A stretch of 64,000 nt of DNA, from NCBI RefSeq assembly GCF_003932715.1, contig NZ_CP020700.1, positions 2,936,501 through 3,000,500 on the forward strand, in the 5' to 3' direction. Every line of letters starts with the position of its first letter. The stretch's first letter is position 1. The stretch comes from Streptomyces tsukubensis (GTDB taxonomy: Bacteria; Actinomycetota; Actinomycetes; Streptomycetales; Streptomycetaceae). Positions 52,658 through 61,864 of this stretch are shown here, piece after piece. The position numbers and the translations under genes are program-made. The notes under the pieces are model-generated. The model made no database searches. It had not been told where the DNA came from and saw only the letters and a list, made by a program, of their open reading frames with translations.

Positions 52658-52854
52658 GGGGCAGGCGCCGCGAAAGGCGGCCGACCTCGACGAACGCGAG
52701 CCGCGAAAGGCAACGGGCCGTGACGATCACGCACCGCGGAAGGCGACCGGCCGTGAGGGGCAGGCGCCGCGGAAGGCGGCTTGCCCTGACGGTCGCGTGC
52801 CGCGGAGGGCGACCGGCCCTGACGGTCCTCCGCTGCGGAAGGCGGGTCCGATGA
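52654..52854 (+). CDS. Possible Arg-rich repeat peptide (66 aa)
   Basis: ATG 52654 overlaps the roadblock stop (ATGA) and the TGA at 52852-52854 overlaps the next ATG (ATGA). The reading frame in between is built entirely from 33-bp repeats and encodes MRGRRRERRPTSTN and similar Arg-rich units. It may be a by-product of repeat expansion and not a real gene. Confidence 0.3.
   Translation: MRGRRRERRPTSTNASRERQRAVTITHRGRRPAVRGRRRGRRLALTVACRGGRPALTVLRCGRRVR
52668..52850 (+). repeat. 33-bp minisatellite, 5.5 copies
   Basis: CCGCGAAAGGC-like cores start at 52668, 52701, 52734, 52767, 52800 and 52833, exactly 33 bp apart. A longer match (GTGAGGGGCAGGCGCCGCG) recurs 99 bp from ATGAGGGGCAGGCGCCGCG. 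Two of the reading frames stay open through the array. Confidence 0.9.
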
Positions 52855-53060
52855 CCGCGGGAGGGGGTCTGGGCGACCGCCGCGCGGACTGGGTGGACCC
52901 CCGCTACGGGGAACTGGCGGAGCACGTGGACCGCGAGATCAGCCGCGCGTTCCGCAGACCCGACCCGACACCGTGCCCCGAATGCGGCGCGCTGGGCGTC
53001 CACGTCCTGCTGACGGAGGGCACCCGGGGGCCGGTCTCGGTCCCCTGCCTGGCGTGCTGA
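52851..53060 (+). CDS. Small zinc-ribbon-like protein
   Basis: The 69-aa product ends with two Cys pairs, PCPECGALGV and VPCLAC, a possible zinc ribbon. Its N-terminal part is charged (DWVDPRYGELAEHVDREIS). ATG 52851 is the first in-frame start after the repeat array. The same frame is also open through the repeats, so a longer form is possible. Confidence 0.65.
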   Translation: MTAGGGLGDRRADWVDPRYGELAEHVDREISRAFRRPDPTPCPECGALGVHVLLTEGTRGPVSVPCLAC

Positions 53061-53124
53061 ACGGCGGCGCCGCCGGGACGGCCGGCGGGCGCACGGACCG
53101 GCCCCGGGGAGCAGGCGGAAGGGG

Positions 53125-53706
53125 TCAGCGGCGCTTCGGCGCGGCCGTCCGGCGGCGGGCGCCGCCCGGGACCGCGTCGCCCGCGGCGATGCCCGTCGTA
53201 CGGAAACCCTTCGCCTGCTTGCCGACCGGGCCGCGGGACATCCAGTCCGTACGGACCCAGAGCAGCGTCTCGGTGTCCCGCTCCCGGCGGCCCAGCCAGA
53301 GCGCCTTCGTCCACAGGCCCGCACCGGCTCCGGCCAGCAGCAGGCCCAGCGTGCCGGGCAGGGCGAAGGAGCTGACGACCGCCGCGGCGAAGGCGCCGAG
53401 CAGCCACCAGCGCAGGGCCCGGCGGCGCAGCTTCAGCGTCACCGCCCGGTCCTGGAGGACGTCGGAGCGCCCGGCGCGGGTCGCCGCGTCCGCGAAGTGG
53501 GTGTAGCGGCTTCGGCGGGCGACGGAGGTGACCGCCAGGGCCACCAGGAACAGCGCGGCCCCGGCCAGCAGGCCGATCCGGCGGCCCGTCAGACCGGGCA
53601 CCAGGCCGCCGACGGCCGCGCCGAGCAGCCCGAGCCACCACAGGGGCGCCGCTCCCGCCCGTACGACGACCGCCACTCTCGCCAGCGACTGCGCCCCGCG
53701 TCCCAC
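53125..53706 (-). CDS. Small membrane protein
   Basis: The 193-aa product has four hydrophobic segments in two hairpins (LWWLGLLGAAVGGLVPGL, IGLLAGAALFLVALAVTSV, WWLLGAFAAAVVSSFALPG, LGLLLAGAGAGLWTKALWL), then a basic C-terminal tail. No family is recognised. Start is GTG 53706. Confidence 0.7.
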   Translation of the reverse strand: MGRGAQSLARVAVVVRAGAAPLWWLGLLGAAVGGLVPGLTGRRIGLLAGAALFLVALAVTSVARRSRYTHFADAATRAGRSDVLQDRAVTLKLRRRALRWWLLGAFAAAVVSSFALPGTLGLLLAGAGAGLWTKALWLGRRERDTETLLWVRTDWMSRGPVGKQAKGFRTTGIAAGDAVPGGARRRTAAPKRR

Positions 53707-53815
53707 TCCGTACCCCTTCCACCGCCGTGCCTCTGCCGTTGCTTCCGGGGGAGGTTAGCGGCGGTTTCTGAGCGCCGCCTGAGAACGCCGGTTTGCCCCT
53801 TTACTGCCCGCCGGG

Positions 53816-54685
53816 CTATTCCACGAAGAGGCCGCGGGCCGCCGCGCCCGAGTCGAACTCCTCCAGCCGCGCCTGGGCGTCCGGCAGCTCGTCGCACATG
53901 GCCTCCAGCAGCACCCGGCCGAGCAGCATGGGGGCGCAGGCGGTGTCGAAGGAGAGGCCGGTGCCCACGGCGGCGGGGATCAGCACCTCGCTGACGGCGG
54001 CGACCGGGGCGAACGCGGAGTCCGCGACGGTGACGACGGTCAGCCCGGCGGTACGGGCGTGCCGGAGGGCGTCCACCACCTCGCGGGGGTGGCGGGGCAG
54101 CGCGAAGCAGAGCAGGGCGGTGGCGCCCGCGCGGCGGGCGTGGTCGATCCGGTCGGTGAGCAGGGAGCCGCCCTCGTCGAGGAGGCGGACGTCGGGGTGG
54201 ACCTTGGCCGCGAAGTAGGCGAAACCGCGGGCCTGGGCGGCGGCGGCCCGCAATCCGAGGACGGGCAGCGGGCGGGAGGCCGCGAGGAGCCGGGCGGCGC
54301 GGACCACGGGCGACGGGTCGGCGAGGAGTTCGCCGAGGTGCTTCAGGTTCTCGATTTCGGCGCGGACCGCCTGCTGGTACTCGTTGAGGTCGTCCCCGGC
54401 GGGACCCGGGCCGGGCGGGACGATCTCGCGCAGATACTTGCGCAGCGCCGGATAGCCGTCGAAGCCGAGCGCGACGGCGAACCGGGTGACGGAGGGCTGG
54501 CTGACCCCGGCGACCTCGGCCAGCTCCACACTGGACAGGAAGGGCACGTCGGCGGCGCGGCGGACCATGCTGTGGGCGATCCGCCGCTGGGTGGGGGTGA
54601 GCCGGTGCCCCTCGAAGAGCTGCTGCAGCCGCGCGGCGGGACTGCCCGTCGCACCCGTCGCACCCGTCGTGCCCGTCATGCCCAT
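53816..54685 (-). CDS. MurR/RpiR-family regulator (HTH_6 + SIS)
   Basis: The 289-aa product has an N-terminal HTH_6 (LTPTQRRIAHSMVRRAADVPF, LAEVAGVSQPSVTRFAVALG, residues about 30-75) and a C-terminal SIS domain (PVLGLRAAAAQARGFAYF, ALLCFALPRHPREVVDAL). Its start codes for tandem GT/GAT repeats (MGMTGTTGATGATG). The SIS domain binds phosphosugars or other small ligands. A shared inverted motif upstream of this gene and of hutU makes it a candidate hut regulator. Confidence 0.85.
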   Translation of the reverse strand: MGMTGTTGATGATGSPAARLQQLFEGHRLTPTQRRIAHSMVRRAADVPFLSSVELAEVAGVSQPSVTRFAVALGFDGYPALRKYLREIVPPGPGPAGDDLNEYQQAVRAEIENLKHLGELLADPSPVVRAARLLAASRPLPVLGLRAAAAQARGFAYFAAKVHPDVRLLDEGGSLLTDRIDHARRAGATALLCFALPRHPREVVDALRHARTAGLTVVTVADSAFAPVAAVSEVLIPAAVGTGLSFDTACAPMLLGRVLLEAMCDELPDAQARLEEFDSGAAARGLFVE

Positions 54686-55015
54686 GGTCCTCGTCTTCTG
54701 CTGGTCTCGTGGCGCGCGGATCCGTCCGGGTGCCCGCCGCGCCGCCGCGGTCGCGGTCCATCATGGGCCGCCGGGCACCGGTGATGCGGCCGGACGGCGG
54801 GATCCGGACTGCGTGATACGGGCTCCGCCGACCAGCGGGCCGGTCCCCGCACCCGCTCCGCTATTCAGCCACACCCCCCACTGAATGACCATATACAGCA
54901 GCCCGGCCGGGTACGGCACGGGTACGGTCCGGGCCCGGCCTTCCGGGAGCCCCGCCCGGGAAGACGGGGGTTACCCCCACTGACGCGTGCGGGGCGGGAA
55001 CGTAGCGTGGTGGGC
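54686..55015. other. Divergent intergenic region between RpiR-type and membrane protein genes
   Basis: A 330-nt gap holding the CTATTCA-type inverted motif and both promoters. No coding signature was seen. Confidence 0.5.
54861..54888. promoter_or_regulatory. CTATTCA-N14-TGAATGA motif upstream of the RpiR-type gene
   Basis: It shares both half-sites with the hutU promoter repeat at 50698-50724, with one extra base of spacing and a partly changed right arm (TGAATGA for TGAATAG). It may be the autoregulatory site. Confidence 0.4.
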
Positions 55016-55456
55016 ATGGAAGCCCGCGACCCAGAGCTGAAAAGAGAACTCGACGCGACGCTGCACGCGCGCCGCGAACTGGGCGAGGAGTACGAGTCCG
55101 CGCTCGTCGACTCGTTCCTGGAGAAGGTGGAGCAGCGTGTGGACGGTACGGTCGACCGTCGTGTCCGCAGACAGCTGGCGGAGCAGCAGATGGTCGTGGC
55201 GCGCGGCGCCCGCCCCCAGCAGCCGGTCGACTCGAACTTCGGCGAGCGGTTCGGCTTCGGGATCATCTCGATGATCCTGGCGGTGCCGCTGACTGCGATA
55301 GGCGTGGTCAACGCCGGGTTCAAGGGCCTGGTGGTGGCGTGGCTGGGCATTGTCGGGGTGAACTTCGTCCATGCGGCCCGGGGCAGCTTCCCGTGGCGCC
55401 GCCGGTCGGACGGGGACCGGGGCAAGGACGGTTCGGGCTCCGGCTGGGAGGGCTGA
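55016..55456 (+). CDS. Small membrane protein with N-terminal coiled coil
   Basis: The 146-aa product has about 65 charged helical residues (LKRELDATLHARRELGEEYE), then two hydrophobic helices (FGFGIISMILAVPLTAIGVV, LVVAWLGIVGVNFVHAA) and a basic tail. It resembles conserved Streptomyces integral membrane proteins of unknown function. No ribosome-binding site is strong; a TAGCGT-like element 10 nt before the ATG suggests a leaderless mRNA. Confidence 0.7.
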   Translation: MEARDPELKRELDATLHARRELGEEYESALVDSFLEKVEQRVDGTVDRRVRRQLAEQQMVVARGARPQQPVDSNFGERFGFGIISMILAVPLTAIGVVNAGFKGLVVAWLGIVGVNFVHAARGSFPWRRRSDGDRGKDGSGSGWEG

Positions 55457-55902
55457 CCGGCACCCGCCCCGGCACCCGGGCCCGGTCCCGGCACCCCTGC
55501 TTCGGGGCCGTTCACGGGTGGGAGGCGCGCCACCGGTCCCCGTACGAGCACGGGCGCCGTACGGGAGCTGTGAGAAGTACGCGGGGGCCGCCGCACACCC
55601 CGGGCCGCCTGCCCGGGGGCGGGACGACGGCGGTCCCCGCGTAGGACGCGGCCGGACCGGGCCGTTTCCGGCCGGTCACCACCGCGTCGGGCGCCTACGG
55701 GTCCGGGAGCCGCTCCGGAGGATCCAAGACGCCGGCTTGGCGTCGGCGGGGGCCCACCTGGCCAGGCCCCCGAGCCGACACCTCCACTCTCCCCGATCAG
55801 TGTTAACCGGGTGCTGCGGCGGTGTGAAAGCCGTGTTCCAGCCCGGTGAACCGGCCCGGCGGATCCCCGGGTACGGCACCGGCCTCCCGCTGCCGCCTCC
55901 TG
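55457..55902. other. Convergent intergenic region, no gene seen
   Basis: 446 nt between the small membrane protein and the cystathionine beta-synthase stop. It contains two hairpins and no ORF with coding character. Confidence 0.5.
55728..55771. terminator. Two hairpins in the convergent gap
   Basis: GACGCC-GGCTT-GGCGTC (55728-55744) and GGGGGCC-N10-GGCCCCC (55748-55771) lie side by side and could stop transcription from both sides. Confidence 0.5.
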
Positions 55903-57303
55903 CTACTTCGCGCCGTCCGCGAGGAAGGAGAGCAGGTCCTGGCGGCTGACGACGCCCATGGGCTTCCCCTCCACCAGCACGATCGCCGCATCCGCCGCGC
56001 TGGCGCTGTCGCTCAGCACCGCCATCAGGTCCGATACCGGCTCCCCGGAGCCGACCTGCGGCAGCGGGGCGCTCATGTGCTTCTCCAGCGGGTCGGTGAG
56101 GACGGCCCGCCCGGTGTAGAGGGCGCCCAGCAGCTCCCGCTCCACCACCGAACCGATGACCTCGGCAGCCATCACGTCCGGATGACCGGCGCCCGGCTTG
56201 ACGATGGGCATCTGGGAGACCGCGTACTCCCGCAGCACGTCGATCGCCTCGCCCACGGTCTCCTCCGGGTGCATATGCACCAGGCTGGGGATCTTCCCGC
56301 GCTCCTTGTGGCGCAGGACGTCGCCGACGGAGGCGGCGGGACCGGCCTCCTCCAGGAACCCGTAGTCGGCCATCCACTCGTCGTTGAAGATCTTCGACAG
56401 ATAGCCGCGCCCGCTGTCGGGCAGCAGGACGACCACCACGTCGTCGGGGCCGAGCCGCTCCGCGACCCGCAGCGCCGCGACCACGGCCATCCCGCAGGAG
56501 CCGCCGACCAGCAGGCCCTCCTCCTTGGCGAGGCGGCGGGTCATCTGGAAGGAGTCCTTGTCGGAGACGGCGACGATCTCGTCCGTCACCGTCGCGTCGT
56601 AGGCGGTCGGCCAGAAGTCCTCACCGACGCCCTCGACGAGGTACGGACGGCCCGAGCCGCCGCTGTAGACCGAGCCCTCCGGGTCGGCGCCCACGATCCG
56701 GACCCGGCCGTCACTGGCTTCCTTGAGATAGCGGCCGGTGCCGGAGATCGTGCCGCCGGTACCGACGCCCGCGACGAAATGGGTGATCTTTCCCTCGGTC
56801 TGTTCCCAGAGTTCGGGACCGGTGGTCTCGTAGTGCGAGCGGGGGTTGTTCGGGTTGGAGTACTGGTCGGGCTTCCAGGCCCCCGGGGTCTCCCGGACCA
56901 GCCGGTCGGAGACGTTGTAATACGAATCCGGGTGCTCGGGGTCGACTGCGGTGGGGCAGACGACGACCTCGGCACCGTAGGCCCGCAGCACGTTGATCTT
57001 GTCCGTGGACACCTTGTCCGGGCAGACGAAGATGCACTTGTAGCCCTTCTGCTGGGCCACGATCGCCAGGCCGACCCCGGTGTTTCCGCTGGTCGGCTCC
57101 ACGATCGTGCCCCCGGGCAGCAGGGCGCCGCTCTCCTCCGCCGCTTCGATCATGCGCAGCGCGATCCGGTCCTTGACCGAGCCGCCGGGATTGAAGTACT
57201 CGACCTTGGCCAGGACGGTCGCCCGAATGCCCTCGGTCACGCTGTTCAGCTTCACCAGCGGGGTGTTGCCGACCAGGCTGATCATCGAATCGTGGAAGCG
57301 CAC
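55903..57303 (-). CDS. Cystathionine beta-synthase
   Basis: The 466-aa product has a PLP fold type II domain (NPGGSVKDRIALRMIE with the PLP Lys, VEPTSGNTGVGLAI, GVGTGGTISGTGRYLKE, PDSGRGYLSKIFND), then a C-terminal pair of CBS domains from about residue 335. This is the architecture of cystathionine beta-synthase, which joins serine and homocysteine in reverse transsulfuration. GTG 57303 follows GGAGAAC; no ATG fits better. Confidence 0.92.
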   Translation of the reverse strand: MRFHDSMISLVGNTPLVKLNSVTEGIRATVLAKVEYFNPGGSVKDRIALRMIEAAEESGALLPGGTIVEPTSGNTGVGLAIVAQQKGYKCIFVCPDKVSTDKINVLRAYGAEVVVCPTAVDPEHPDSYYNVSDRLVRETPGAWKPDQYSNPNNPRSHYETTGPELWEQTEGKITHFVAGVGTGGTISGTGRYLKEASDGRVRIVGADPEGSVYSGGSGRPYLVEGVGEDFWPTAYDATVTDEIVAVSDKDSFQMTRRLAKEEGLLVGGSCGMAVVAALRVAERLGPDDVVVVLLPDSGRGYLSKIFNDEWMADYGFLEEAGPAASVGDVLRHKERGKIPSLVHMHPEETVGEAIDVLREYAVSQMPIVKPGAGHPDVMAAEVIGSVVERELLGALYTGRAVLTDPLEKHMSAPLPQVGSGEPVSDLMAVLSDSASAADAAIVLVEGKPMGVVSRQDLLSFLADGAK

Positions 57304-57441
57304 AATTGTTCTCCGGGATCTCCGACTGAGGGGTGCTGAAGGGCAGCCCATTGAGGGTGCGGTAAAGCGTATGCGGAGGTGACGGTGATTGGGCGGTGCC
57401 GGTTACCGGGCAGTTAGCTCTTTGACGACAGGAGGTGGGCG

Positions 57442-58518
57442 GTGTCGGGAGCGAGAGTGGCACGGCGGATCGCCGCGGGCGCGGCCTACGGCGGGGGCGG
57501 CGTCGGCCTGGTCGGTGTCGCCGCGGTGGGTGTGCTGCTGGCGGAGGTCCAGCTGGCGAAGCGCTCGGTCGGCGGTGGTGTCGCCCCGCTGCCGCCGCGC
57601 GGCGACGGGCTGTACGGCCTGGCCTTCGGACGGTCCCGGCCACTCTTCCTGGGACTGCTCGGCGACTCCACGGCGGCCGGACAGGGCGTGCGCCGGGCCG
57701 GACAGACCCCGGCGGCCCTGCTGGCCTCCGGTCTGGCCGCGGTCGCCGAGCAGCCGGTGGACGTGGTCAATGTCGCCCTGCCGGGGGCCCGCTCCGACGA
57801 TCTCGACCGCCAGGTGACCCTGCTGCTCTCGGACACCTCCCGGCTGCCCGACGTCTGCGTGATCATGATCGGGGCCAATGACGTCACGCACCGGATGCCG
57901 CCGACGGAGTCCGTCCGGCATCTCGCGGCGGCGGTCCGGCGGCTCCGTACCGCGGGCGCGGAGGTGGTCGTCGGCACCTGCCCGGATCTGGGCACCATCG
58001 AGCCGGTGTACCAGCCGCTGCGCTGGCTGGCCCGCCGGGTCTCGCGCCAGCTGGCCGCGGCCCAGACGATCGTGACGGTCGAGCAGGGCGGCCGGACGGT
58101 ATCGCTGGGGGATCTGCTGGGGCCGGAGTTCGCGGCGAATCCGCGGGAGATGTTCTCCGTCGACAACTACCACCCCTCGGCGGAGGGGTACGCGACGGCG
58201 GCCATGGCGATGCTTCCCACGCTCTGCGCGGCCCTCGGCCTCTGGCCGGAGCCGGACCGGCCGGACGCATCGCGGGACGAGAGCGTCCTCCCGGTGGCCC
58301 AGGCGGCGGCCACCGCGGCCAGGGAGGCGGGCACCGAGGTCACCCCGTCCCGCGCCCCCTGGGCCCTCCTCAAACACCGCCGCCGCCGTCGCCTCCCGGA
58401 GGAGTCCGCGGCGGCCGGGGAAGCCGGGGAAGAAGCGGAATCCGCCGGGCCCGCGGCCGGTCGCCCCGGCGCGGCCCCCTCCGCCCACCGGTCGGGCTTC
58501 CGGGTGCACCGCCGCTGA
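57442..58518 (+). CDS. SGNH/GDSL hydrolase
   Basis: The 358-aa product has an N-terminal membrane anchor or signal (AAYGGGGVGLVGVAAVGVLL), then an SGNH domain: block I LLGDSTAAGQG, block II ALPGARSDDL, block III IGANDVTHR and the catalytic VDNYHPSAEG. A basic Pro/Arg/Ala-rich tail follows. It is probably an extracytoplasmic esterase or lipase. Start is GTG 57442. Confidence 0.85.
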   Translation: MSGARVARRIAAGAAYGGGGVGLVGVAAVGVLLAEVQLAKRSVGGGVAPLPPRGDGLYGLAFGRSRPLFLGLLGDSTAAGQGVRRAGQTPAALLASGLAAVAEQPVDVVNVALPGARSDDLDRQVTLLLSDTSRLPDVCVIMIGANDVTHRMPPTESVRHLAAAVRRLRTAGAEVVVGTCPDLGTIEPVYQPLRWLARRVSRQLAAAQTIVTVEQGGRTVSLGDLLGPEFAANPREMFSVDNYHPSAEGYATAAMAMLPTLCAALGLWPEPDRPDASRDESVLPVAQAAATAAREAGTEVTPSRAPWALLKHRRRRRLPEESAAAGEAGEEAESAGPAAGRPGAAPSAHRSGFRVHRR

Positions 58519-58640
58519 ACCCGGAGCATGCGGTGAGCGGGCGCTTAGAATTGAGGTGACCGTCACACTCCGGCACCCGTGACCCTGTGGCTACCTAGCG
58601 GTAGCTTCCATCCCGTCCGCCCTCTTCACCTGGAGCCGTG

Positions 58641-59861
58641 ATGCCCGAAGCCGTCATCGTTTCCGCCGCCCGCAGCCCGATCGGCCGGGCCTTCAAGGGC
58701 TCCCTGAAGGAGCTGCGGGCCGATGATCTGACCGCGACGATCATCGGGGCCGCCCTGGCGAAGGTGCCGGAGCTGGACCCCGCCGAGATCGACGACCTGA
58801 TGCTCGGCTGCGGTCTGCCCGGCGGCGAGCAGGGCTACAACCTCGCGCGGATCGTCGCCGTCCGGATGGGCCTGGACCAGCTCCCGGGCTGTACGGTCAC
58901 CCGCTACTGCTCCTCCTCCCTGCAGACCTCCCGGATGGCGCTCCATGCCATCAAGGCCGGCGAGGGCGACGTCTTCGTCTCGGCCGGGGTCGAGATGGTG
59001 TCGCGCTTCACGAAGGGGTCGTCCGACGGCCTGCCGGACACCCAGAACCCGGTCTTCGCCGAGGCGCAGGCCCGTACCGAGAAGGTCGCGGAGGGCGGCG
59101 CCGACGGCTGGCACGACCCGCGCGAGGACGGGCTGCTGCCCGACCCCTATATCGCGATGGGCCAGACCGCGGAGAACCTGGCCCGCCTCAAGGGCGTCAC
59201 CCGCCGCGAGATGGACGAGTTCGGCGTACGGTCGCAGAACCTCGCGGAGGCGGCCATCGCGGCGGGATTCTGGGAGCGCGAGATCACCCCGGTGACCACG
59301 CCCGACGGCACGGTCGTCAGCGCCGACGACGGCCCCCGCGCGGGCGTCACCCTGGAGGGCGTCGAGGCGCTGAAGCCGGTGTTCCGGCCGGACGGCCTGA
59401 TCACCGCGGGCAACTGCTGCCCGCTGAACGACGGCGCCGCCGCGCTGGTGATCATGAGTGACACCAAGGCCCGGGAGCTGGGGCTGACCCCGCTGGCGCG
59501 GATCGTCTCCACGGGCGTCTCGGCGCTCTCGCCGGAGATCATGGGGTACGGCCCGGTGGAGGCGTCGAAGCAGGCGCTGGCCCGTGCCGGGCTGACGATC
59601 GGCGATATCGACCTGGTCGAGATCAACGAGGCCTTCGCCGCGCAGGTCATCCCCTCCTACCGGGACCTCGGGGTCGACCTCGACAAGCTGAACGTCAACG
59701 GCGGCGCGATCGCGGTGGGCCACCCGTACGGAATGACGGGCGCCCGGATCACGACCACCCTGATCAACAGCCTCCAGTTCCACGACAAGCAGTTCGCGCT
59801 GGAGACGATGTGTGTGGGTGGGGGGCAGGGAATGGCGATGGTGCTGGAGCGGCTGAGCTGA
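58641..59861 (+). CDS. Acetyl-CoA acetyltransferase (thiolase)
   Basis: The 406-aa thiolase has active-site Cys in [15 protein letters not shown], the NEAFAAQ segment, [16 protein letters not shown] with catalytic His and [10 protein letters not shown] with the second Cys. It condenses or cleaves acetyl-CoA units. ATG 58641 is used; the GTG at 58638 is adjacent. The 3' end is the first part of a 100-bp repeat. Confidence 0.93.
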   Translation: MPEAVIVSAARSPIGRAFKGSLKELRADDLTATIIGAALAKVPELDPAEIDDLMLGCGLPGGEQGYNLARIVAVRMGLDQLPGCTVTRYCSSSLQTSRMALHAIKAGEGDVFVSAGVEMVSRFTKGSSDGLPDTQNPVFAEAQARTEKVAEGGADGWHDPREDGLLPDPYIAMGQTAENLARLKGVTRREMDEFGVRSQNLAEAAIAAGFWEREITPVTTPDGTVVSADDGPRAGVTLEGVEALKPVFRPDGLITAGNCCPLNDGAAALVIMSDTKARELGLTPLARIVSTGVSALSPEIMGYGPVEASKQALARAGLTIGDIDLVEINEAFAAQVIPSYRDLGVDLDKLNVNGGAIAVGHPYGMTGARITTTLINSLQFHDKQFALETMCVGGGQGMAMVLERLS

Positions 59862-60162
59862 GCGGCAGCGGAGGGTAGGGGTCGTCCGAGGAACGAGGAC
59901 GGCACCTGCCTGCAGCGAACGCGAAGCTCAACGCGACCAACTAAACCGGCGGATGAGCTGAGCGGCAGCGGAGGGTAGGGGTCGTCCGAGGAACGAGGAC
60001 GGCACCTGCCCGCAGCGAACGCGAAGCTCAACGCGACCAACAAAACCGGCGGCTGAGCTGAGCGGCAGCGGAGGGTAGGGGTCGCCCGAGGAACGAGGAC
60101 GGCACCTGCCCGCAGCGAACGCGAAGCTCAACACGACCAACAAAACCGGCGGCTGAGCTGAG
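59853..60162 (+). repeat. 100-bp tandem repeat, three copies plus a partial one
   Basis: The unit TGAGCTGAGCGGCAGCGGAG... repeats with exact 100-bp spacing (AGCGGCAGCG at 59861, 59961, 60061), with only a few base changes. A fourth copy breaks off after GAGCTGAGCG. The first copy includes the thiolase stop. Each contains a small CGTCC/GGACG-type hairpin. Confidence 0.9.
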
Positions 60163-60477
60163 CGCGGAACCCGGGAAAACCTGCGGAGAACCGGCGGGGA
60201 AGAGTTCGCGCCGGAATCGGGCAAAGGCCCGGTTTCCGGCGCCTTCCCTCTCCGGGACCGGAAAATGAGGCACGTTCTCCAGCCGTGATAGAAACAGCCC
60301 CAGGCTGTGATCTAACCCCTCCCTCTGCTACATTTCCGCAGGTCAGCAACGTCTGCACGGTAAACCCCGGGCCAAAAGTCCTGTCCAATTCGTGACGTAT
60401 TGCACTGACAGGACCGGCATCCCCCTTGCAAGCTGATGTAGGAAGTCGGGGGTGTCGACGAAACCGGGAGTACGTCA
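60163..60477. other. Intergenic region upstream of the secreted conserved protein
   Basis: 315 nt with lower GC at the right (TTGCAC, GTGATC, AATTCG patches). It likely holds a promoter for the next gene. No ORF shows coding bias. Confidence 0.4.
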
Positions 60478-61401
60478 GTGAGCGCTCTGTCACTTGCTCT
60501 GCTGCTGACCACGGCCGCTGCCACGGTCGTGGGCGCCGCGTCCCTGCACGCCGCCCGCGGCCTGCGCCGCCAGGTCACCGCCCTGCGCACCGAGCTGTCC
60601 GCCGCCACCGTCGCCGCCCGGGCCACCACGGCCGCCGCGACCGCCGCCGCTTCCGTACCGCAGGCACGGCACACCCCGGCCGCCGAGATACGCGCGGCCG
60701 TCGCCGAGGCACTCGCCGAGGAGCGTGAGCGCGAACTGGCGGAGGCCAGGGCGTTCTGGGCCGCCCAGGAGGCGCGGGACGCCGCCGATGCGCCCGCACC
60801 GCTCGTGGGCGGGGTGTCGGCGCCCGCTCCGGCCGGCGCTCCCGGCGACGAGCTGCCCTTCTACGTACCGCGGCAGGCGGATCTCGTGGGCCTGGAGGCC
60901 CTGGAGGCCGTCGACTACGACATGGCGGAGGCGCTGGACGAGCTGGCGGACCTGGCCGATATCGCCGACGGGCCCGACGCCCTCGACGCCACCGACGCCC
61001 TCGATGCCACCGAGTATGCAGAGGACTCCCCCGAGCTGGCCGCCGCCCGCCGCCGGCACCCTTCGCACCCCGATTTCGTCCCGGCGCAGTCGCCGGTCTC
61101 CACGGACCACGAGCGCACGGTGGCCCGGCTGGAGGAGCTGGCCGACTCCGGGACCGAACTGGCCGACGTACGGCCCGGACCGCTCGGCACCCTCGACGTG
61201 TACGTCTTCGTGGACGGTACGACGCTCTGCATGACCCCCGGCCACCGGGAGACCGCCGAACGCCTCGCGCAGGCCCTGCGCGACGGTGACACGCCCTTCC
61301 TGCTGGGCGGCTCCGGGGTCTCCGGGGCGTACGCGCTGACCTTCCTCTGCGGTGACGAGCCCGTCTACATCCTCGCGGACCGGGTCATCGCGTCCCTCTG
61401 A
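60478..61401 (+). CDS. Membrane-anchored hypothetical protein
   Basis: The 307-aa product has an N-terminal hydrophobic helix (SLALLLTTAAATVVGAASL), an Ala/Glu-rich helical stretch (AAVAEALAEERERELAEARA) and an acidic Asp/Ala repeat (DALDATDALDATEY). A C-terminal globular domain (GTLDVYVFVDGTTLCMTPGH, FLLGGSGVSGAYALTFLCGD) is followed by VYILADRVI. It looks like a Streptomyces-conserved protein of unknown function. GTG 60478 is preceded by GGGAG. Confidence 0.7.
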   Translation: MSALSLALLLTTAAATVVGAASLHAARGLRRQVTALRTELSAATVAARATTAAATAAASVPQARHTPAAEIRAAVAEALAEERERELAEARAFWAAQEARDAADAPAPLVGGVSAPAPAGAPGDELPFYVPRQADLVGLEALEAVDYDMAEALDELADLADIADGPDALDATDALDATEYAEDSPELAAARRRHPSHPDFVPAQSPVSTDHERTVARLEELADSGTELADVRPGPLGTLDVYVFVDGTTLCMTPGHRETAERLAQALRDGDTPFLLGGSGVSGAYALTFLCGDEPVYILADRVIASL

Positions 61402-61427
61402 GCCGGCCCTCACGGCCCTCACGGCCC

Positions 61428-61766
61428 TCAGGGAAAGGCGCGGCGCTTCGCCGCGACGATCAGTGCCACGGCCTCGTCCAGGTCCGCCGCCCCCGCGGCG
61501 GCCCCCGCGGACGGGGCCGTTCTCAGTGCCTCGGAGAAATCCGTTCCGGCCACGAGCAGTTGGTCCGCGACCGCGAACAGTCCCGCGTCCGGCAGGGTCC
61601 GCGGCGGCCGGGCGGGCTCTTCCAGGAGCTGGGCACGCCGTGCCAATTCCCTGGCCAGCCCGAGGCCTTCCGCCGCCGCACCGCGCGCGAGGCGGCTCTG
61701 CGGGGCCGCGCGCAGGGCGTCGGCGAAGCGGTCGAGGGCATCGAGCAGGGGGGTCGTATCGAGCAC
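61428..61766 (-). CDS. Small helical hypothetical protein
   Basis: The 112-aa Ala/Leu/Arg-rich helical protein (LLDALDRFADALRAAPQS, FAVADQLLVAGTDFSEALR, AVALIVAAKRR) has no recognised family. The start is uncertain: GTG 61766 is preferred because codon bias falls upstream. It is convergent to the membrane-anchored protein. Confidence 0.55.
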   Translation of the reverse strand: MLDTTPLLDALDRFADALRAAPQSRLARGAAAEGLGLARELARRAQLLEEPARPPRTLPDAGLFAVADQLLVAGTDFSEALRTAPSAGAAAGAADLDEAVALIVAAKRRAFP

Positions 61767-61864
61767 AGCGCAGCCTATGCACACTCCGCGGACTGTTGCC
61801 AATACGCGAACCCTCGGGCACGGTGTCGGGAAGGAGCACACGCGCAACGCGTCCGGAGGCGCCC

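Noticed and set aside
59657..60273. Minus-strand ORFs with repeated [20 protein letters not shown]
   Set aside because: They are translations of the 100-bp DNA repeat and part of the thiolase antisense; no start signal or family.
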